The notes: generated by a model not told the origin, from the letters alone. Numbered from the stretch's first letter, positions 1-9,270 are shown. The stretch: 64,000 bases of DNA from Hymenobacter setariae (GCF_007713685.1 NZ_VMRJ01000001.1:1470129-1534128), one strand, 5' to 3'. Numbers and translations: made by a program.

Positions 1-2
1 CC

Positions 3-662
3 GACTACAACCAGTGCTTGCAAAAACCTAGCGAGCTGGTGAAAACCCCGTCCGGCGTGCACGCGCAATTTGGTATAAAGGGTGGGGTAGGTTTTCCGAA
101 CTTCTCGCCAATACTAACAGATTTTTACGCCCAGACTGTTTTCGGGCCTGGCGCTCAGAATACTTCTAGCTATCAAGCAGGTGCAGTAGCGCTATTCACT
201 ACCCGTTCCAATTGGGGACTGCAACTCGAAGCTAATTACCTACACCTGGCGGGCACTTATCCACTTCCCACACTACCTGCCTCTAATCAAGGCACTTATG
301 TTGGTTTATACGGAGTAAAGCTACGCTATTCGCAGTTGCAGGTACCGCTACTGGTACATTATACTTTTAGCCACGAGGCCGTAGCTCCCTACCTCAATAT
401 AGGCCCAAGCTTAGCGGTTAATGTCAGCAACAGCTCTACCAAGCAGCTAGTGGACAGTAACGGCAGGCCCACCGGCGAGCAGGCGTACGACACCGGTGGC
501 TCATCCGCTATCCTAGGTGGGGCCGCTGGAGCAGGCTGCTTGCTACGCATAAAAGGCGGGCCAGTCCTGCTACTTGAAGGGCGTTACGACTTGCCGTTGG
601 ACTGGTTCGGCAATAATACCCTCGCCAAGTCGCTCCGTTTAGAAGCAGGTATTTTATTCTAA
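3..662 (+). CDS. Outer-membrane beta-barrel (PorT-like) protein, 5' end missing
   Basis: The reading frame is open from the left edge, so the true start lies outside the window; an internal TTG at 18 should not be taken as the start. The visible 219 or so residues alternate hydrophobic and polar residues in short stretches with many aromatic girdle residues (for example YVGLYGVKLRYSQLQVPLLVHYTF), and the protein ends in a terminal Phe (RLEAGILF), as outer-membrane barrels inserted by BamA do. This matches the OMP_b-brl_2 / PorT-like barrel family of Bacteroidota. The substrate or partner cannot be told. It converges on the downstream regulator gene and shares its terminator. Confidence 0.75.
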   Translation, partial: DYNQCLQKPSELVKTPSGVHAQFGIKGGVGFPNFSPILTDFYAQTVFGPGAQNTSSYQAGAVALFTTRSNWGLQLEANYLHLAGTYPLPTLPASNQGTYVGLYGVKLRYSQLQVPLLVHYTFSHEAVAPYLNIGPSLAVNVSNSSTKQLVDSNGRPTGEQAYDTGGSSAILGGAAGAGCLLRIKGGPVLLLEGRYDLPLDWFGNNTLAKSLRLEAGILF

Positions 663-716
663 AAACGTCAGACACAGATTGACTCTGCATACCCCTATGG
701 ACTAGGACTATATGCC

Positions 717-752
717 AAAAAAAGCCTCCCGCAGCGTGCGGGAGGCTTTTTT
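717..752. terminator. Bidirectional intrinsic terminator
   Basis: A perfect stem, AAAAAAGCCTCCCGCA pairing with TGCGGGAGGCTTTTTT around a GCG loop, has an A-tract on one side and a T-tract on the other. It lies between the convergent barrel gene and the S24 regulator and can end both transcripts. Confidence 0.9.
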
Positions 753-775
753 GTTATGATAACGGCTTTAGGAAC

Positions 776-1582
776 CTAGGCGCGCTGCAATTGCATTGTC
801 TTCACCTGCTGCGTCAGGTCCATCACAAGGCCCGCCAAGTGCTCCAGTGATACGCCACCAATGGGGAACGTGCTGCTGATATAGCTCTTGGCTTCCCAAA
901 TTTCGAGCACATCCTCGGCTTTCAGGTCGTAGGGCGTGTAGCTGGGGTTATCAGAGTGCAGACCGAATAAGGCGTTTTGCTTCAGCTTATTATAAATACG
1001 CTTGAACACGATGCCATCTTTTTGGCTCACCACGATGCAAGGCGTACCATCCTTGATGGTGGCCCAGTCGTCGACATAGCGGCCCACGATGGTAGTGCCA
1101 CTGGTGAGCGGCAACATCGAGTCGCCAGCTATTTCGAAGGCGCGGTAAGTGCCCGTGCTTGGGAGCATCGGCAACCGGAAGCGGGGCAGCTCTTCAATAA
1201 ACTCGCGGTCGGCGTAGCCATTGAGGTAGCCCGCGGCAGCCTTCAATGGCACCAGTTCGATATTTTCTTTCTCATCGGACCCTACCGTGAAGGCCAGCAC
1301 CCGTAGGGGCTTCTCTTCAGGTAGCGTTTCGGTGAGCGGACCAGCCTCGCGCAAGGCAGCGGCGGTTTTAGCGTTCTTCTTTTTGGTAAAGTCGGTAGTA
1401 GCCAGCGAGTCGAGCGGAATATTGAACAGGCGCGCCATGTTCACGAGCGTGGCCAAGCGCGGCTCGGCGCGGCCCTCTTCGTAGGCACCCACCAGCGAGC
1501 GCTTAATATTCAGCTTGTCAGCCAACTGCGCCTGCGTCAAGCCCAGCTCACGGCGCCAAAATTTTAGATTGGTATTAATCAT
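776..1582 (-). CDS. XRE-family repressor with S24 (LexA/CI-like) self-cleavage domain
   Basis: This 268-residue regulator has an N-terminal helix-turn-helix (residues 5-60; LGLTQAQLADKLN, then SLVGAYEEGRAEP) and a C-terminal S24 peptidase fold. The expected Ser-Lys dyad is visible: Ser155 in AGDSMLP and Lys194 in IVFKRI. The Ala117-Gly118 bond in KAAAGYL fits the self-cleavage site of LexA/CI proteins. I start at the ATG at 1582 (MINTNLKFWR), because the upstream extension has no domain content. It is transcribed away from the pyruvate oxidase-like gene, with 218 bp between the two starts. A role in a stress- or damage-triggered switch is inferred from the family; its targets are unknown. The TAG stop sits inside a CCTAGG palindrome. 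Confidence 0.88.
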   Translation of the reverse strand: MINTNLKFWRRELGLTQAQLADKLNIKRSLVGAYEEGRAEPRLATLVNMARLFNIPLDSLATTDFTKKKNAKTAAALREAGPLTETLPEEKPLRVLAFTVGSDEKENIELVPLKAAAGYLNGYADREFIEELPRFRLPMLPSTGTYRAFEIAGDSMLPLTSGTTIVGRYVDDWATIKDGTPCIVVSQKDGIVFKRIYNKLKQNALFGLHSDNPSYTPYDLKAEDVLEIWEAKSYISSTFPIGGVSLEHLAGLVMDLTQQVKTMQLQRA

Positions 1583-1800
1583 AAGTAGATGGAAGGCAAA
1601 GGAGGGAAATGCCCAACGCGACGGGCTGACGACGCACACTTTTCAGCAACACAAGGCGCAAGTTACTAATTCCATTAGACTTGCCAACGAACTTGGTTCA
1701 AATTTGTTGGGCTACTAAAAAAAATGTGCCTTTTTGCCCAAAAAATGCCTATGCACGTAGGAAATAGTAGTTTTTAAACTTTTAAAAATTCCTACTACCA

Positions 1801-3597
1801 ATGGCTAAAACCGGAGCTGACCTATTGGTCGAACGACTGCTGGACTGGGGCGTAGATACTATCTTCAGCCTGCCCGGCGATGGCATCAACGGCATTTACG
1901 AATCGCTGCGCACGCACCAGGATAAGATAAAGCTGGTGCTGGTGCGCCACGAAGAATCTGCCGCTTTTATGGCGGCGGGCTACGCCAAGTTTACGGGTAA
2001 GCTGGGCGTGTGCCTGGCCACCGGGGGGCCGGGCGGCATCCATCTGCTCAACGGTCTCTACGACGCCAAGTACGACGGGCAGCCGGTGCTGGCCATTACG
2101 GGCAGCGCGGCGCACGACCTCAGTGGTACCTACTGGCAACAAGACGTAGACCTAGTAAAGCTGTACGGGGATGTGGCGGCTTGCAACGAGCGCGTAATGG
2201 GCCCCGAGCACGTGCCCATCATTTTGGACCAAGCCATTCGCACGGCCTTGGGGCAGCGCACGGTGGCGCATATTTCTTTCCCGAAAGACTTTCAGGACTG
2301 GACCACGAGCGACGACAAGATATCGGCCCAAAACGTAGAAGGCCACACCAAGCCCGTGCTCGTAAGCTCCGAAGTGGCTCCTACGCAAGCCCAATTGCAA
2401 AAAGCTGCCGACGTGCTGAACGCGGGCAAGAAAGTCGCTATTCTGGCCGGACGCGGCGCCCTAGGTGCCCGCGCCGAGCTAGAGCAAGTAGCCGAGCTGC
2501 TGGGCGCCCCGGTAGCTAAAGCGCTGCTAGGCAAGGCAGTGCTGCCCGATAACTCACCCTATACCACCGGCGGCCTAGGGCTACTAGGCACCGCGCCTTC
2601 GCAGGACGTGATGGAAGAGTGCGACACGCTGCTGTTGGTAGGCACGCATTTTCCCTACCTAGAGTATTACCCGAAGCCCGGCCAGGCCCGCACCGTACAG
2701 ATAGACCTCGATGCCACGCACATCGGCTTGCGCACGCCGGTAGAAGTGGGCCTGCTTGGCGACTCCAAAACTGTGCTGCAAGGATTACTGCCGCTGCTAC
2801 AACCAAAAGACGACCACTCTTTTCTTGAGAAAGCGCAGGACAATGTAAAATCCTGGCAAGAGCTGCTGACCGAGCGCGGCACGCAGGAGGCTACGCCCAT
2901 GAAGCCGCAGGTAATTCCGCATACACTCAGCCCCTTGCTGGATAGCGACGCTATTGTAACCTGCGACTGCGGCAACAATACAACCTGGGCAGCGCGCTAT
3001 ATCCAGATGCAGGAAGCGATGCAGTTCTCGACCTCAGGCCTGCTGGCTACGATGGGAGCCGGACTACCCTACGCCATTGCAGCGTCGGTGGCGCACCCCG
3101 GCCGGCAGGTAGTAGCGCTAGTGGGCGACGGTGGCTTCACCATGCTGATGGGTGAGCTGGCCACGGCTGTGCGTTATAAGCTGCCTATCAAGGTGTTTAT
3201 CTTCAACAACCAAGCCCTAGGTCAGATAAAGTGGGAGCAAATCGTGATGGAAGGCAATCCCGAGTTTGGCGTTGACCTGGAAAATATCGACTTCGCTCGG
3301 TTTGCCGAAGCTTGCGGCGCTACTGGCTTCACCATCCGCGAAACCAAGGATGCCGAGCGAACCATCCGCGAGGCGCTGGCCCACGATGGGCCGGTGGTAG
3401 TCAACTGCTACGTCGATAAAAACGAGCCTGCCATGCCCGGCAAGGTGAGCACCAGCCAAGCCATTGAGTTTGTGAAAGCGCTAGCCAGCGGCGAGCGCGA
3501 CACCAGTGAAATCGTGAAGAACGTGGTGAAGAACCAGTTTCGCGAGGCAATAGCAACGAAGGGCAAGAGCCTACTAGATGTGATTCCGGGGCTGTAA
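1801..3597 (+). CDS. Thiamine-diphosphate-dependent pyruvate oxidase/dehydrogenase-like enzyme
   Basis: The 598-residue protein has the three-domain layout of the acetolactate synthase / pyruvate oxidase superfamily. The N-terminal Pyr domain carries the catalytic Glu51 (VRHEESAAF). A central Rossmann-like domain follows (about 195-340). The C-terminal PP domain has the ThDP/Mg motif GDG at 442-444, ending in NN at 469-470. The length and the start (MAKTGADLLVERLLDWGV) match the PoxB/YdaP-type group, which decarboxylates pyruvate to acetate or acetyl-phosphate with FAD. Substrate is inferred from that resemblance; acetolactate synthase or another 2-oxoacid decarboxylase is possible. It stands alone between a divergent S24 repressor and convergent recQ. 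Control by the repressor is possible but not shown. Confidence 0.85.
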   Translation: MAKTGADLLVERLLDWGVDTIFSLPGDGINGIYESLRTHQDKIKLVLVRHEESAAFMAAGYAKFTGKLGVCLATGGPGGIHLLNGLYDAKYDGQPVLAITGSAAHDLSGTYWQQDVDLVKLYGDVAACNERVMGPEHVPIILDQAIRTALGQRTVAHISFPKDFQDWTTSDDKISAQNVEGHTKPVLVSSEVAPTQAQLQKAADVLNAGKKVAILAGRGALGARAELEQVAELLGAPVAKALLGKAVLPDNSPYTTGGLGLLGTAPSQDVMEECDTLLLVGTHFPYLEYYPKPGQARTVQIDLDATHIGLRTPVEVGLLGDSKTVLQGLLPLLQPKDDHSFLEKAQDNVKSWQELLTERGTQEATPMKPQVIPHTLSPLLDSDAIVTCDCGNNTTWAARYIQMQEAMQFSTSGLLATMGAGLPYAIAASVAHPGRQVVALVGDGGFTMLMGELATAVRYKLPIKVFIFNNQALGQIKWEQIVMEGNPEFGVDLENIDFARFAEACGATGFTIRETKDAERTIREALAHDGPVVVNCYVDKNEPAMPGKVSTSQAIEFVKALASGERDTSEIVKNVVKNQFREAIATKGKSLLDVIPGL

Positions 3598-3614
3598 TGC
3601 AGTCTGCACTTAGC

Positions 3615-3645
3615 AAAACAGCCGCTCCATTGGGGCGGCTGTTTT
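3615..3645. terminator. Bidirectional intrinsic terminator
   Basis: The stem AAAACAGCCGC / GCGGCTGTTTT lies 18 bp after the oxidase stop and upstream of the recQ 3' end. The A-tract and T-tract let it work for both convergent genes. Confidence 0.85.
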
Positions 3646-3792
3646 ACTGTTACCATTTTGCTTAATACAATTTTATAGTTGGTAGTTAAGCAGTTGCTAT
3701 ATGCCTGCAATCAACACCCCGTACTATGCCTGAAGTACAGGCATTTGCCATTGGATACAAAAGCTCAGGCGTGCAGCATCTCTGGATGGTTT

Positions 3793-6045
3793 CTACCGCC
3801 CCCGCCGTTGCTCGTATACACCTGCCAGCCGTAGCTGAAAGTAATCGTATTTTTCGCGCAGGTGGTCAAAGAGGTCACGCAGAGCGGGGGTGCCACCGAG
3901 TTGCTTCCGGGCGGTGGCAATTTCGGCTAGGTCATAATCAGACAGAAAATCCTGCAGGCGCAGGTCGAGGCCCTTGGCGTAAGCTTTTTCGAGGTGGCTA
4001 CGCACCGTGCCCACTACCAAGTTGCGCTGCTCAGCTATCTGCTCGGGCGTAAGGCCCTGGCGGTGCAGCTGAAACGTAACATCTTCGGAAGGGTCGCGGT
4101 CGGCCGCCTTGGTTGCCGCGCGGGGCGCGGGCGCGAAGTCGTCGTTGAACGGCGGCACATTGGGCTCATCAGCCTCATACTCGGTGGGCACGGCGCGGGG
4201 AGTGCCGTGCTGCAAAATGGCTTCGATAAATACCTCGCCGTAGGTCTCAAATTTCTTCATACCCACCCCCGATACCGAGAGCATGGCCACGCGGCTAGTG
4301 GGCTGCTCGCGAGCCATTTCCTGTAAGGTGGTGTCGGTAAATACCACGTATGGCGGCACGCCCTGCTCGTCGGCAATCTGCTTGCGGAGCTGGCGCAGGC
4401 GCTCGAAGAGGCGTGCTTCGGGCGAACCGGCGCTGGCAGCAGCGGCTTCTGCGGCGGCTTTTTTGCTGGCGCGGGTGCCTTTTTCGGCTTTCTCGGCGGG
4501 CTGAAATTTCTTGAGCGACACTGGCAGTTGCCCCTTCAGGACTTGCTGGCCGCGCTCGGTTATTTTGAGAGCGTAACCTTCCTCGTAGGCGATATAAAAC
4601 AGACCATCATTGAGCATCTGGTGGACGTAGCTGTACCAATCGAGGTAAGGCAAGTCATGGCCCGCACCGTAAGTTTTAAGCTGGTCGTAGCCGTGTTGCA
4701 GCACCGCTTGGTTGCGCATGCCACGCAAGATGTCAATCAGCAAATTGATAGCCACGCGTTGCTGCGTGCGGACGCTGGCCGAAAGGGCTTTTTGGGCCAG
4801 CAGCGTGCCATCAAAGGTGATGGGTGGGTTGCGGCAGATGTCGCAGTTGTTGCAATCGTGCCCTAGGTCCTCGGAGAAGTAGTGCAGCAGGATACGGCGG
4901 CGGCAGCTGGCAGCTTCAGCAAACTGCTGCATGCGCTCGAGCTTGGCCTGGTTGAGCTGGGCTTGGCGCGGGGGCACATCTTTGGTCACCATGTCGCGCA
5001 TCGACATCACGTCAGCAAAGCTGTAGAAAAGCAGCGCGGTGGCAGGGCCACCATCGCGGCCAGCGCGGCCGATTTCCTGGTAGTAGCCCTCAATGTTTTT
5101 GGGCAGATTGTAGTGCATTACCCAGCGCACGTTGCTCTTGTCGATGCCCATGCCAAAAGCGATGGTCGCCACGATTACCTGCAGGTCGTCTTGCAAAAAG
5201 GCTTCCTGCACCGCCCCACGCTGGTTGGGCGTCATGCCGGCATGGTAATGGCCAGCCTTAATGCCTTTCTGCTGGAGCTTCTGGGCTACGGTTTCGCAGG
5301 TCTTGCGCGAGAGGCAGTAGATGATGCCCGCGTCGTTGGGGTGGCGGCCGATGAAGTCCAGAATCTGCCCTAGGCGGTCTTGGCCGGGGCGCACCACGAG
5401 ATTGATGTTGGGCCGGTCGAAGCTCGACAAGAATACTCTAGGCTCGTGCAGGTTGAGCTGGGTTTTGATGTCGCGCTGCGTGAGCCGGTCGGCCGTGGCT
5501 GTGAGCGCGATGATGGGCGTACTCGGGAAATGCTGCCGCAACGCGCCGAGTTGCGTGTACTCGGGCCGGAAATCGTGACCCCAGCTCGAAATACAGTGCG
5601 CCTCGTCGATAGCAAACATGCTCACGTTGAGCCGCTTTAAGAACTGCAAAAAGCCTTCGCCGAGCAGCTTCTCGGGGCTGACATAGAGCAGCTTGAGGTG
5701 CCCACTCAGCGCGGCGCGCGTGATGTCGGTAGACTCGCTCTGGCTGACGCTGCTGTTGATGTAGGCCGCCACGATGCCGTTGGCTTTCAGAGCCTCCACC
5801 TGGTCTTTCATAAGCGCGATGAGCGGCGATACCACCACGCACACGCCCTCGCTCACCACAGCCGGAATCTGAAAACACACCGATTTGCCGCCGCCGGTAG
5901 GCATGAGCACCACTGTATCTTGGCCGCTCAGAATGCTCTCGATAATGTCGCCCTGCATGGGGCGAAAATTATCGTAGCCGTAGTAGCGCTTGAGCGCTTG
6001 GCGAGCGGCGGTGAGAGCGGGGGCAGAGGCGGTAGCAGCAGACAT
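3793..6045 (-). CDS. recQ: ATP-dependent DNA helicase RecQ
   Basis: This 3'-5' SF2 helicase is 750 residues long and acts in recombination and stalled-fork repair. Motif I is MPTGGGKS near residue 50 and motif II is IDEAHCISSWGHDFRPEY near 147, including the aromatic-rich loop. A zinc-binding RecQ-Ct module follows near 380-403 (CRRR, then CNNCDIC). A winged helix comes next, then an HRDC domain near 541-615. The last 85 or so residues form a helix-turn-helix region (LTPEQIAEQRNLVVGTVRSHLEKA), a tail common in Bacteroidota RecQ. I use the ATG at 6045 (MSAATASAPA) rather than one 14 codons upstream, because the usual N-terminus begins shortly before RYYGYDNFRPMQ. It is monocistronic. Confidence 0.96.
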   Translation of the reverse strand: MSAATASAPALTAARQALKRYYGYDNFRPMQGDIIESILSGQDTVVLMPTGGGKSVCFQIPAVVSEGVCVVVSPLIALMKDQVEALKANGIVAAYINSSVSQSESTDITRAALSGHLKLLYVSPEKLLGEGFLQFLKRLNVSMFAIDEAHCISSWGHDFRPEYTQLGALRQHFPSTPIIALTATADRLTQRDIKTQLNLHEPRVFLSSFDRPNINLVVRPGQDRLGQILDFIGRHPNDAGIIYCLSRKTCETVAQKLQQKGIKAGHYHAGMTPNQRGAVQEAFLQDDLQVIVATIAFGMGIDKSNVRWVMHYNLPKNIEGYYQEIGRAGRDGGPATALLFYSFADVMSMRDMVTKDVPPRQAQLNQAKLERMQQFAEAASCRRRILLHYFSEDLGHDCNNCDICRNPPITFDGTLLAQKALSASVRTQQRVAINLLIDILRGMRNQAVLQHGYDQLKTYGAGHDLPYLDWYSYVHQMLNDGLFYIAYEEGYALKITERGQQVLKGQLPVSLKKFQPAEKAEKGTRASKKAAAEAAAASAGSPEARLFERLRQLRKQIADEQGVPPYVVFTDTTLQEMAREQPTSRVAMLSVSGVGMKKFETYGEVFIEAILQHGTPRAVPTEYEADEPNVPPFNDDFAPAPRAATKAADRDPSEDVTFQLHRQGLTPEQIAEQRNLVVGTVRSHLEKAYAKGLDLRLQDFLSDYDLAEIATARKQLGGTPALRDLFDHLREKYDYFQLRLAGVYEQRRGR

Positions 6046-6244
6046 AAGGCACTTCGGTCGAAAGAATAAAATAACAATCGGCCCCACGAAGTTCCAAAGA
6101 ATTTAGCCAACCTAAGCCCAGCCGCCTGCTGACGCGGCCCTAGGTAGCCGACGGACCCTTAGGAGCGGCCTTCTACTCAGCGAAAAAGCTTTCGACAAAT
6201 ATTTTTGGCGGCGGCTCGACAAGGTTTATATCATACCCACCGCT

Positions 6245-6253
6245 TACCTTCGC
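6245..6253 (+). promoter_or_regulatory. -7-like element TACCTTCGC
   Basis: TACCTTCGC matches the Bacteroidota -7 element (TAnnTTTG) except for one T to C change. It lies 58 nt before the small membrane protein gene, the only downstream gene on this strand. Confidence 0.45.
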
Positions 6254-6311
6254 AACGCGCGGCTTTACTCGACAACTCGCAGTTAGTAAGGCTTTTCTCG
6301 CTTCTATACTT

Positions 6312-6695
6312 ATGCAGCCGGTTCATCGCTCCTCCGCCCTATTGCACCTGGCCGTTGTGGCGGCCTGCCTGCTGCTGGCCGCCTACCTCCCTACTTGGCG
6401 CAAACTCTGGTTTGTAGCCGAAAGCGGGCATTTTGGAGGCGGAAACCTCTGCTTGTGGCTGCTGCTACTCGGCTTATACCGACGCTGGCGCTGGGCGCTG
6501 GGGCTCACTTACGCGTATGTGCTGCTCCAATTGGGAGTGGCAGGCTACATTCTTCTTCTCAATAGTACCACGGGCGGCCCCACGCTTGGTTTTGCACTCA
6601 TCAGTGGCCTTAATGTAGTCGGGCTGCTCGTCCTTTATCAGTCTGGCGCTCTCCACCGCTACCTAGGTAGCTCGCCGATTAGCGCGTTTGAGTAG
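6312..6695 (+). CDS. Small four-helix membrane protein, unknown function
   Basis: The 127-residue protein is almost entirely hydrophobic. Four transmembrane segments can be read at roughly 10-27, 44-55, 60-82 and 90-110, with Arg/Trp-rich turns (GLYRRWRWALG) that suggest a cytoplasmic loop. I do not recognise a family. It has the codon use of its neighbours and its own -7-like element upstream. It converges on the esterase gene and has no operon partner. Confidence 0.65.
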   Translation: MQPVHRSSALLHLAVVAACLLLAAYLPTWRKLWFVAESGHFGGGNLCLWLLLLGLYRRWRWALGLTYAYVLLQLGVAGYILLLNSTTGGPTLGFALISGLNVVGLLVLYQSGALHRYLGSSPISAFE

Positions 6696-6729
6696 CAGGC
6701 GCAATTAATTTAAGCTTACCAGCAAAAAC

Positions 6730-6764
6730 AAAAGAGCGGCACCTTGGCAGGTACCACTCTTTTA
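6730..6764 (-). terminator. Terminator of the esterase gene
   Basis: The inverted repeat is AAAAGAGCGGCACCT / AGGTACCACTCTTTT. Its two imperfect positions are G-U wobbles only when read on the minus strand, and A-C mismatches on the plus strand. The hairpin is therefore better suited to the minus-strand esterase, whose stop is 25 bp away. Confidence 0.75.
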
Positions 6765-6788
6765 GTAGCTGTTTAACAGCAGGTTTCC

Positions 6789-7964
6789 TTACTTCAGCGC
6801 GCTCTTCAACCCTTCTACTGCGAAGGCTTGCGCCTGCTTGGCCTCAGGCACTACGGCGGCCATGCCAAAAAACTCGTGGGTCACGCCCTCGTAATTCTTG
6901 TACTGCACGGGCACGCCAGCTTTTTGTAGGTTGTCGGCGAGCATTTTGCCCTCGCTCATCAGCGGGTCGTACTGGGCCGTGACGATGGTAGCGGCGGGCA
7001 AACCTTTTAGGTTGGCGTGCACGAGGTCAATCATCGGGCTCTTGCCATCGGCGGGGGTACGCAGGTAGTACTTGAAGAACCAGGCCATCAGGTCTTTATT
7101 GAGCGGCTTGGTCTGGGTATTAGCCAGGTACGAAGGTGTATTCAGGTCGTAGCCCGCGATGGGGTACACGATGAGCTGATACTTGGGCAGGGCCACTTTT
7201 TTGTCGCGGGCCATCATGCTCACGGCGCAGGCTAGGTTGCCGCCGGCGCTCTCGCCAGCTACGGCAATGCGCTTGGGGTCGCCTTTAATGTCGGCGGTGT
7301 GCGCCAGCGTCCACTGGTAGGCGGCGAAGCTATCGTTGTGGGCAGTTGGAAACTTAAACTCCGGACCCTGGCGATACGCTACCGATACTACCACGGCGCC
7401 CGTCTGCTCGCTGAGGGCGCGCACCGAAGCGTCGTAGGTATCGAGGTTAGCGATAACCCAGCCGCCGCCGTGGTAATACACGATAACCGGGTAGGGTGCC
7501 GTGCCCGCTTTGGGCGTGTACACGCGCACCTTCACGCCGGGCGCTACCGTGCGGCTCATGGTATCGGCCGTGGCGGGCGGGGTCGGGATGTTGAACTTCT
7601 TCATGGTCGCCATCGCAGCATCGGCGGCGCTAGGGGCTTTGCGGGCCTCCTGGGGCGTCATTTTGGCCATGGGCTTGGCGGTGGGGCCGCCACTCAGCGA
7701 GTCGAGCGCCTCGATAACGGCCTGCATCTCGGGGTGGATGCCGGGCGCCCAGGTGGGCTTAGGCTTGCTGGGTGTTACGGGCTTGGGGGCGGTGCTGGCC
7801 GTGGCCGCCGAGTCGGGGCGAGCGGCTCCGGCAGCTACGGTAGAGTCAGCGGTAGCCGTGGTGGCGGTGTCGGTGGTAGTTTGGCTGCTGCTGCAAGCGG
7901 CTAGCAAGCCTAGGGCTGCTACCGGCGCGGCCCAGCGAGCGGTGCCCTGAAAGAAAGAAAGCAT
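6789..7964 (-). CDS. Lipoprotein alpha/beta-hydrolase of the hormone-sensitive-lipase esterase type
   Basis: This 391-residue protein begins with a type II signal peptide whose lipobox LLAAC puts the lipidated Cys at 24, so it is predicted to be envelope-anchored. A Pro/Ala/Thr-rich linker (about 25-75) leads to an HSL-family (class IV) esterase domain. That domain shows the oxyanion motif HGGGW at 165-169, the nucleophile elbow GESAGG with Ser239, an acidic QYDP segment and the His in GVTHEFFG. Family members hydrolyse short-chain acyl esters; the natural substrate is unknown. It is monocistronic, with its own terminator. Confidence 0.88.
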   Translation of the reverse strand: MLSFFQGTARWAAPVAALGLLAACSSSQTTTDTATTATADSTVAAGAARPDSAATASTAPKPVTPSKPKPTWAPGIHPEMQAVIEALDSLSGGPTAKPMAKMTPQEARKAPSAADAAMATMKKFNIPTPPATADTMSRTVAPGVKVRVYTPKAGTAPYPVIVYYHGGGWVIANLDTYDASVRALSEQTGAVVVSVAYRQGPEFKFPTAHNDSFAAYQWTLAHTADIKGDPKRIAVAGESAGGNLACAVSMMARDKKVALPKYQLIVYPIAGYDLNTPSYLANTQTKPLNKDLMAWFFKYYLRTPADGKSPMIDLVHANLKGLPAATIVTAQYDPLMSEGKMLADNLQKAGVPVQYKNYEGVTHEFFGMAAVVPEAKQAQAFAVEGLKSALK

Positions 7965-8093
7965 TGGTTACGGAGGTAATTATAGTTGTAGCCGCTGCTT
8001 ACGAATAGCCGAGCTCTAGGTTGTCGACCCACCTAATAGCAAGTGGATTAACAACAGAGTTTCCGCACAGCTTTTTTCCAAGGCACCTAGTGC

Positions 8094-9257
8094 TTACGTT
8101 GTAGCTGGCTGCACCCGCCGCGAGCCGCGATACAGCTCATACTTCAGCAGCCGGCAATCTATCGGGCCGTTGAAGAGCGGGATGCGCCGCGACACTTTCA
8201 GACCGATAGCCTTGGCGGCCTCTAGGTTGCCTGTAAAAATGAACGCCTCGTAGCCCTGAAAATTCGTTTTAAGCGCGTCGCCGATGGTCTTGTAAAGGGC
8301 GTCCATCTGCGCCTCCTCCCCTATCCGCTCGCCATAAGGCGGGTTCGTAATGACAAGGCCAGGCCCTAGGTCCTTGGGCGGCTGCGCGTCGCGCACATCG
8401 CGCACCGAGATGCGGATGCACTCGTCGAGGCCGGCAGCCTCAATGTTAGCGGCGGCTTGGTCAATCACGCGCGGGTCAAGGTCGGAGCCGGCTAGGTAGG
8501 CCTGCGGCTCCTCAATACGCTGGGCTTCGGCTGCTTTGCGCACTTGCTGCCACAGCTGGGCATCAAAGTCGGGCCAGTTCTCAAACCCGAACTTGCCCTG
8601 GTGAAACAGGCCGGGCGCGATGCGCTGGGCCAGCAGCCCCGCCTCGGTGAGGATAGTGGCCGAACCACACATGGGGTCGATGAGCGGGCTTTTCTTATCC
8701 CAGCCGCTTAGCAGTATTAGGCCGGCGGCCAGCACCTCGTTGAGGGGTGCTTCATTGGTGCCCTGGCGGTAGCCGCGGCGGTGCAGCGAGTCGCCAGCCG
8801 CATCGAGGCTCAGGATAACCTCGTTTTCGAGCATCCGCAGGTGAATGCGGATATCGGGGTTCTTAGTATCGATGCTGGGGCGCTCGCCGGTGCGCTCCCG
8901 GAACTGGTCCACGATGGCGTCTTTGGTGAGCTGGGCCACATAGAGCGAGTGCTCGAAGCTGGATTTATTGACCACGGCCGTGATGGCAAACGTCTGGCCC
9001 GGGGCAATGTAGCGGCTCCAATCAATATGGAAAACTTCGTCATAGAGGGCGCGCTCATCGGGGGCGTAGAAGTCAGCGAAGGGGCGCAGCAAGCGCATGG
9101 CCGTGCGGCTCCATAAGATGGTGTTGTAGAGCAGCTTTTTGTCGCCGCTAAATTCGACAGCGCGGCTGCCGACGTAGTCGATGGTGGCGCCGAGCTGGCT
9201 CAATTCCTCAGCCAAGACTTCTTCGAGGCCAAACTGGGTGGTGGCGGTAAGGTACAT
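8094..9257 (-). CDS. THUMP-domain class I SAM-dependent RNA methyltransferase (RlmL/YpsC type)
   Basis: The 387-residue protein has an N-terminal ferredoxin-like/THUMP region (about 1-160) that binds RNA and a C-terminal Rossmann methyltransferase domain. The latter shows DPMCGSATI as the SAM-binding segment, AGSDLDP as motif II and the N2-guanine-type catalytic motif NPPYGERIG near 305. This matches the YpsC / N-terminal RlmL family, whose best-known member makes m2G in 23S rRNA. Target position is inferred. A promoter-like element ends only 4 nt before the ATG. Confidence 0.9.
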   Translation of the reverse strand: MYLTATTQFGLEEVLAEELSQLGATIDYVGSRAVEFSGDKKLLYNTILWSRTAMRLLRPFADFYAPDERALYDEVFHIDWSRYIAPGQTFAITAVVNKSSFEHSLYVAQLTKDAIVDQFRERTGERPSIDTKNPDIRIHLRMLENEVILSLDAAGDSLHRRGYRQGTNEAPLNEVLAAGLILLSGWDKKSPLIDPMCGSATILTEAGLLAQRIAPGLFHQGKFGFENWPDFDAQLWQQVRKAAEAQRIEEPQAYLAGSDLDPRVIDQAAANIEAAGLDECIRISVRDVRDAQPPKDLGPGLVITNPPYGERIGEEAQMDALYKTIGDALKTNFQGYEAFIFTGNLEAAKAIGLKVSRRIPLFNGPIDCRLLKYELYRGSRRVQPATT

Positions 9258-9261
9258 GGGT

Positions 9262-9270
9262 GCAAAGGTC
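9262..9270 (-). promoter_or_regulatory. -7-like element, nearly adjacent to the start codon
   Basis: On the minus strand GACCTTTGC is followed after 4 nt by the ATG of the RNA methyltransferase. The same GACCTTTGC stands before murB and murI. The position implies a leaderless or nearly leaderless transcript. Confidence 0.5.

Noticed and set aside
2010-2519. Plus-strand frame of 169 codons inside the pyruvate oxidase-like gene
   Set aside because: Arg-rich out-of-frame reading of a clear ThDP enzyme; no start context or domain.
4882-5373. Antisense frames of up to 163 codons over recQ
   Set aside because: Opposite-strand shadows of helicase codons with high GC at third positions; no family resemblance.
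7299-7904. Antisense frame of 201 codons over the esterase
   Set aside because: Gly/Arg/His low-complexity shadow; the esterase on the other strand has all catalytic motifs.
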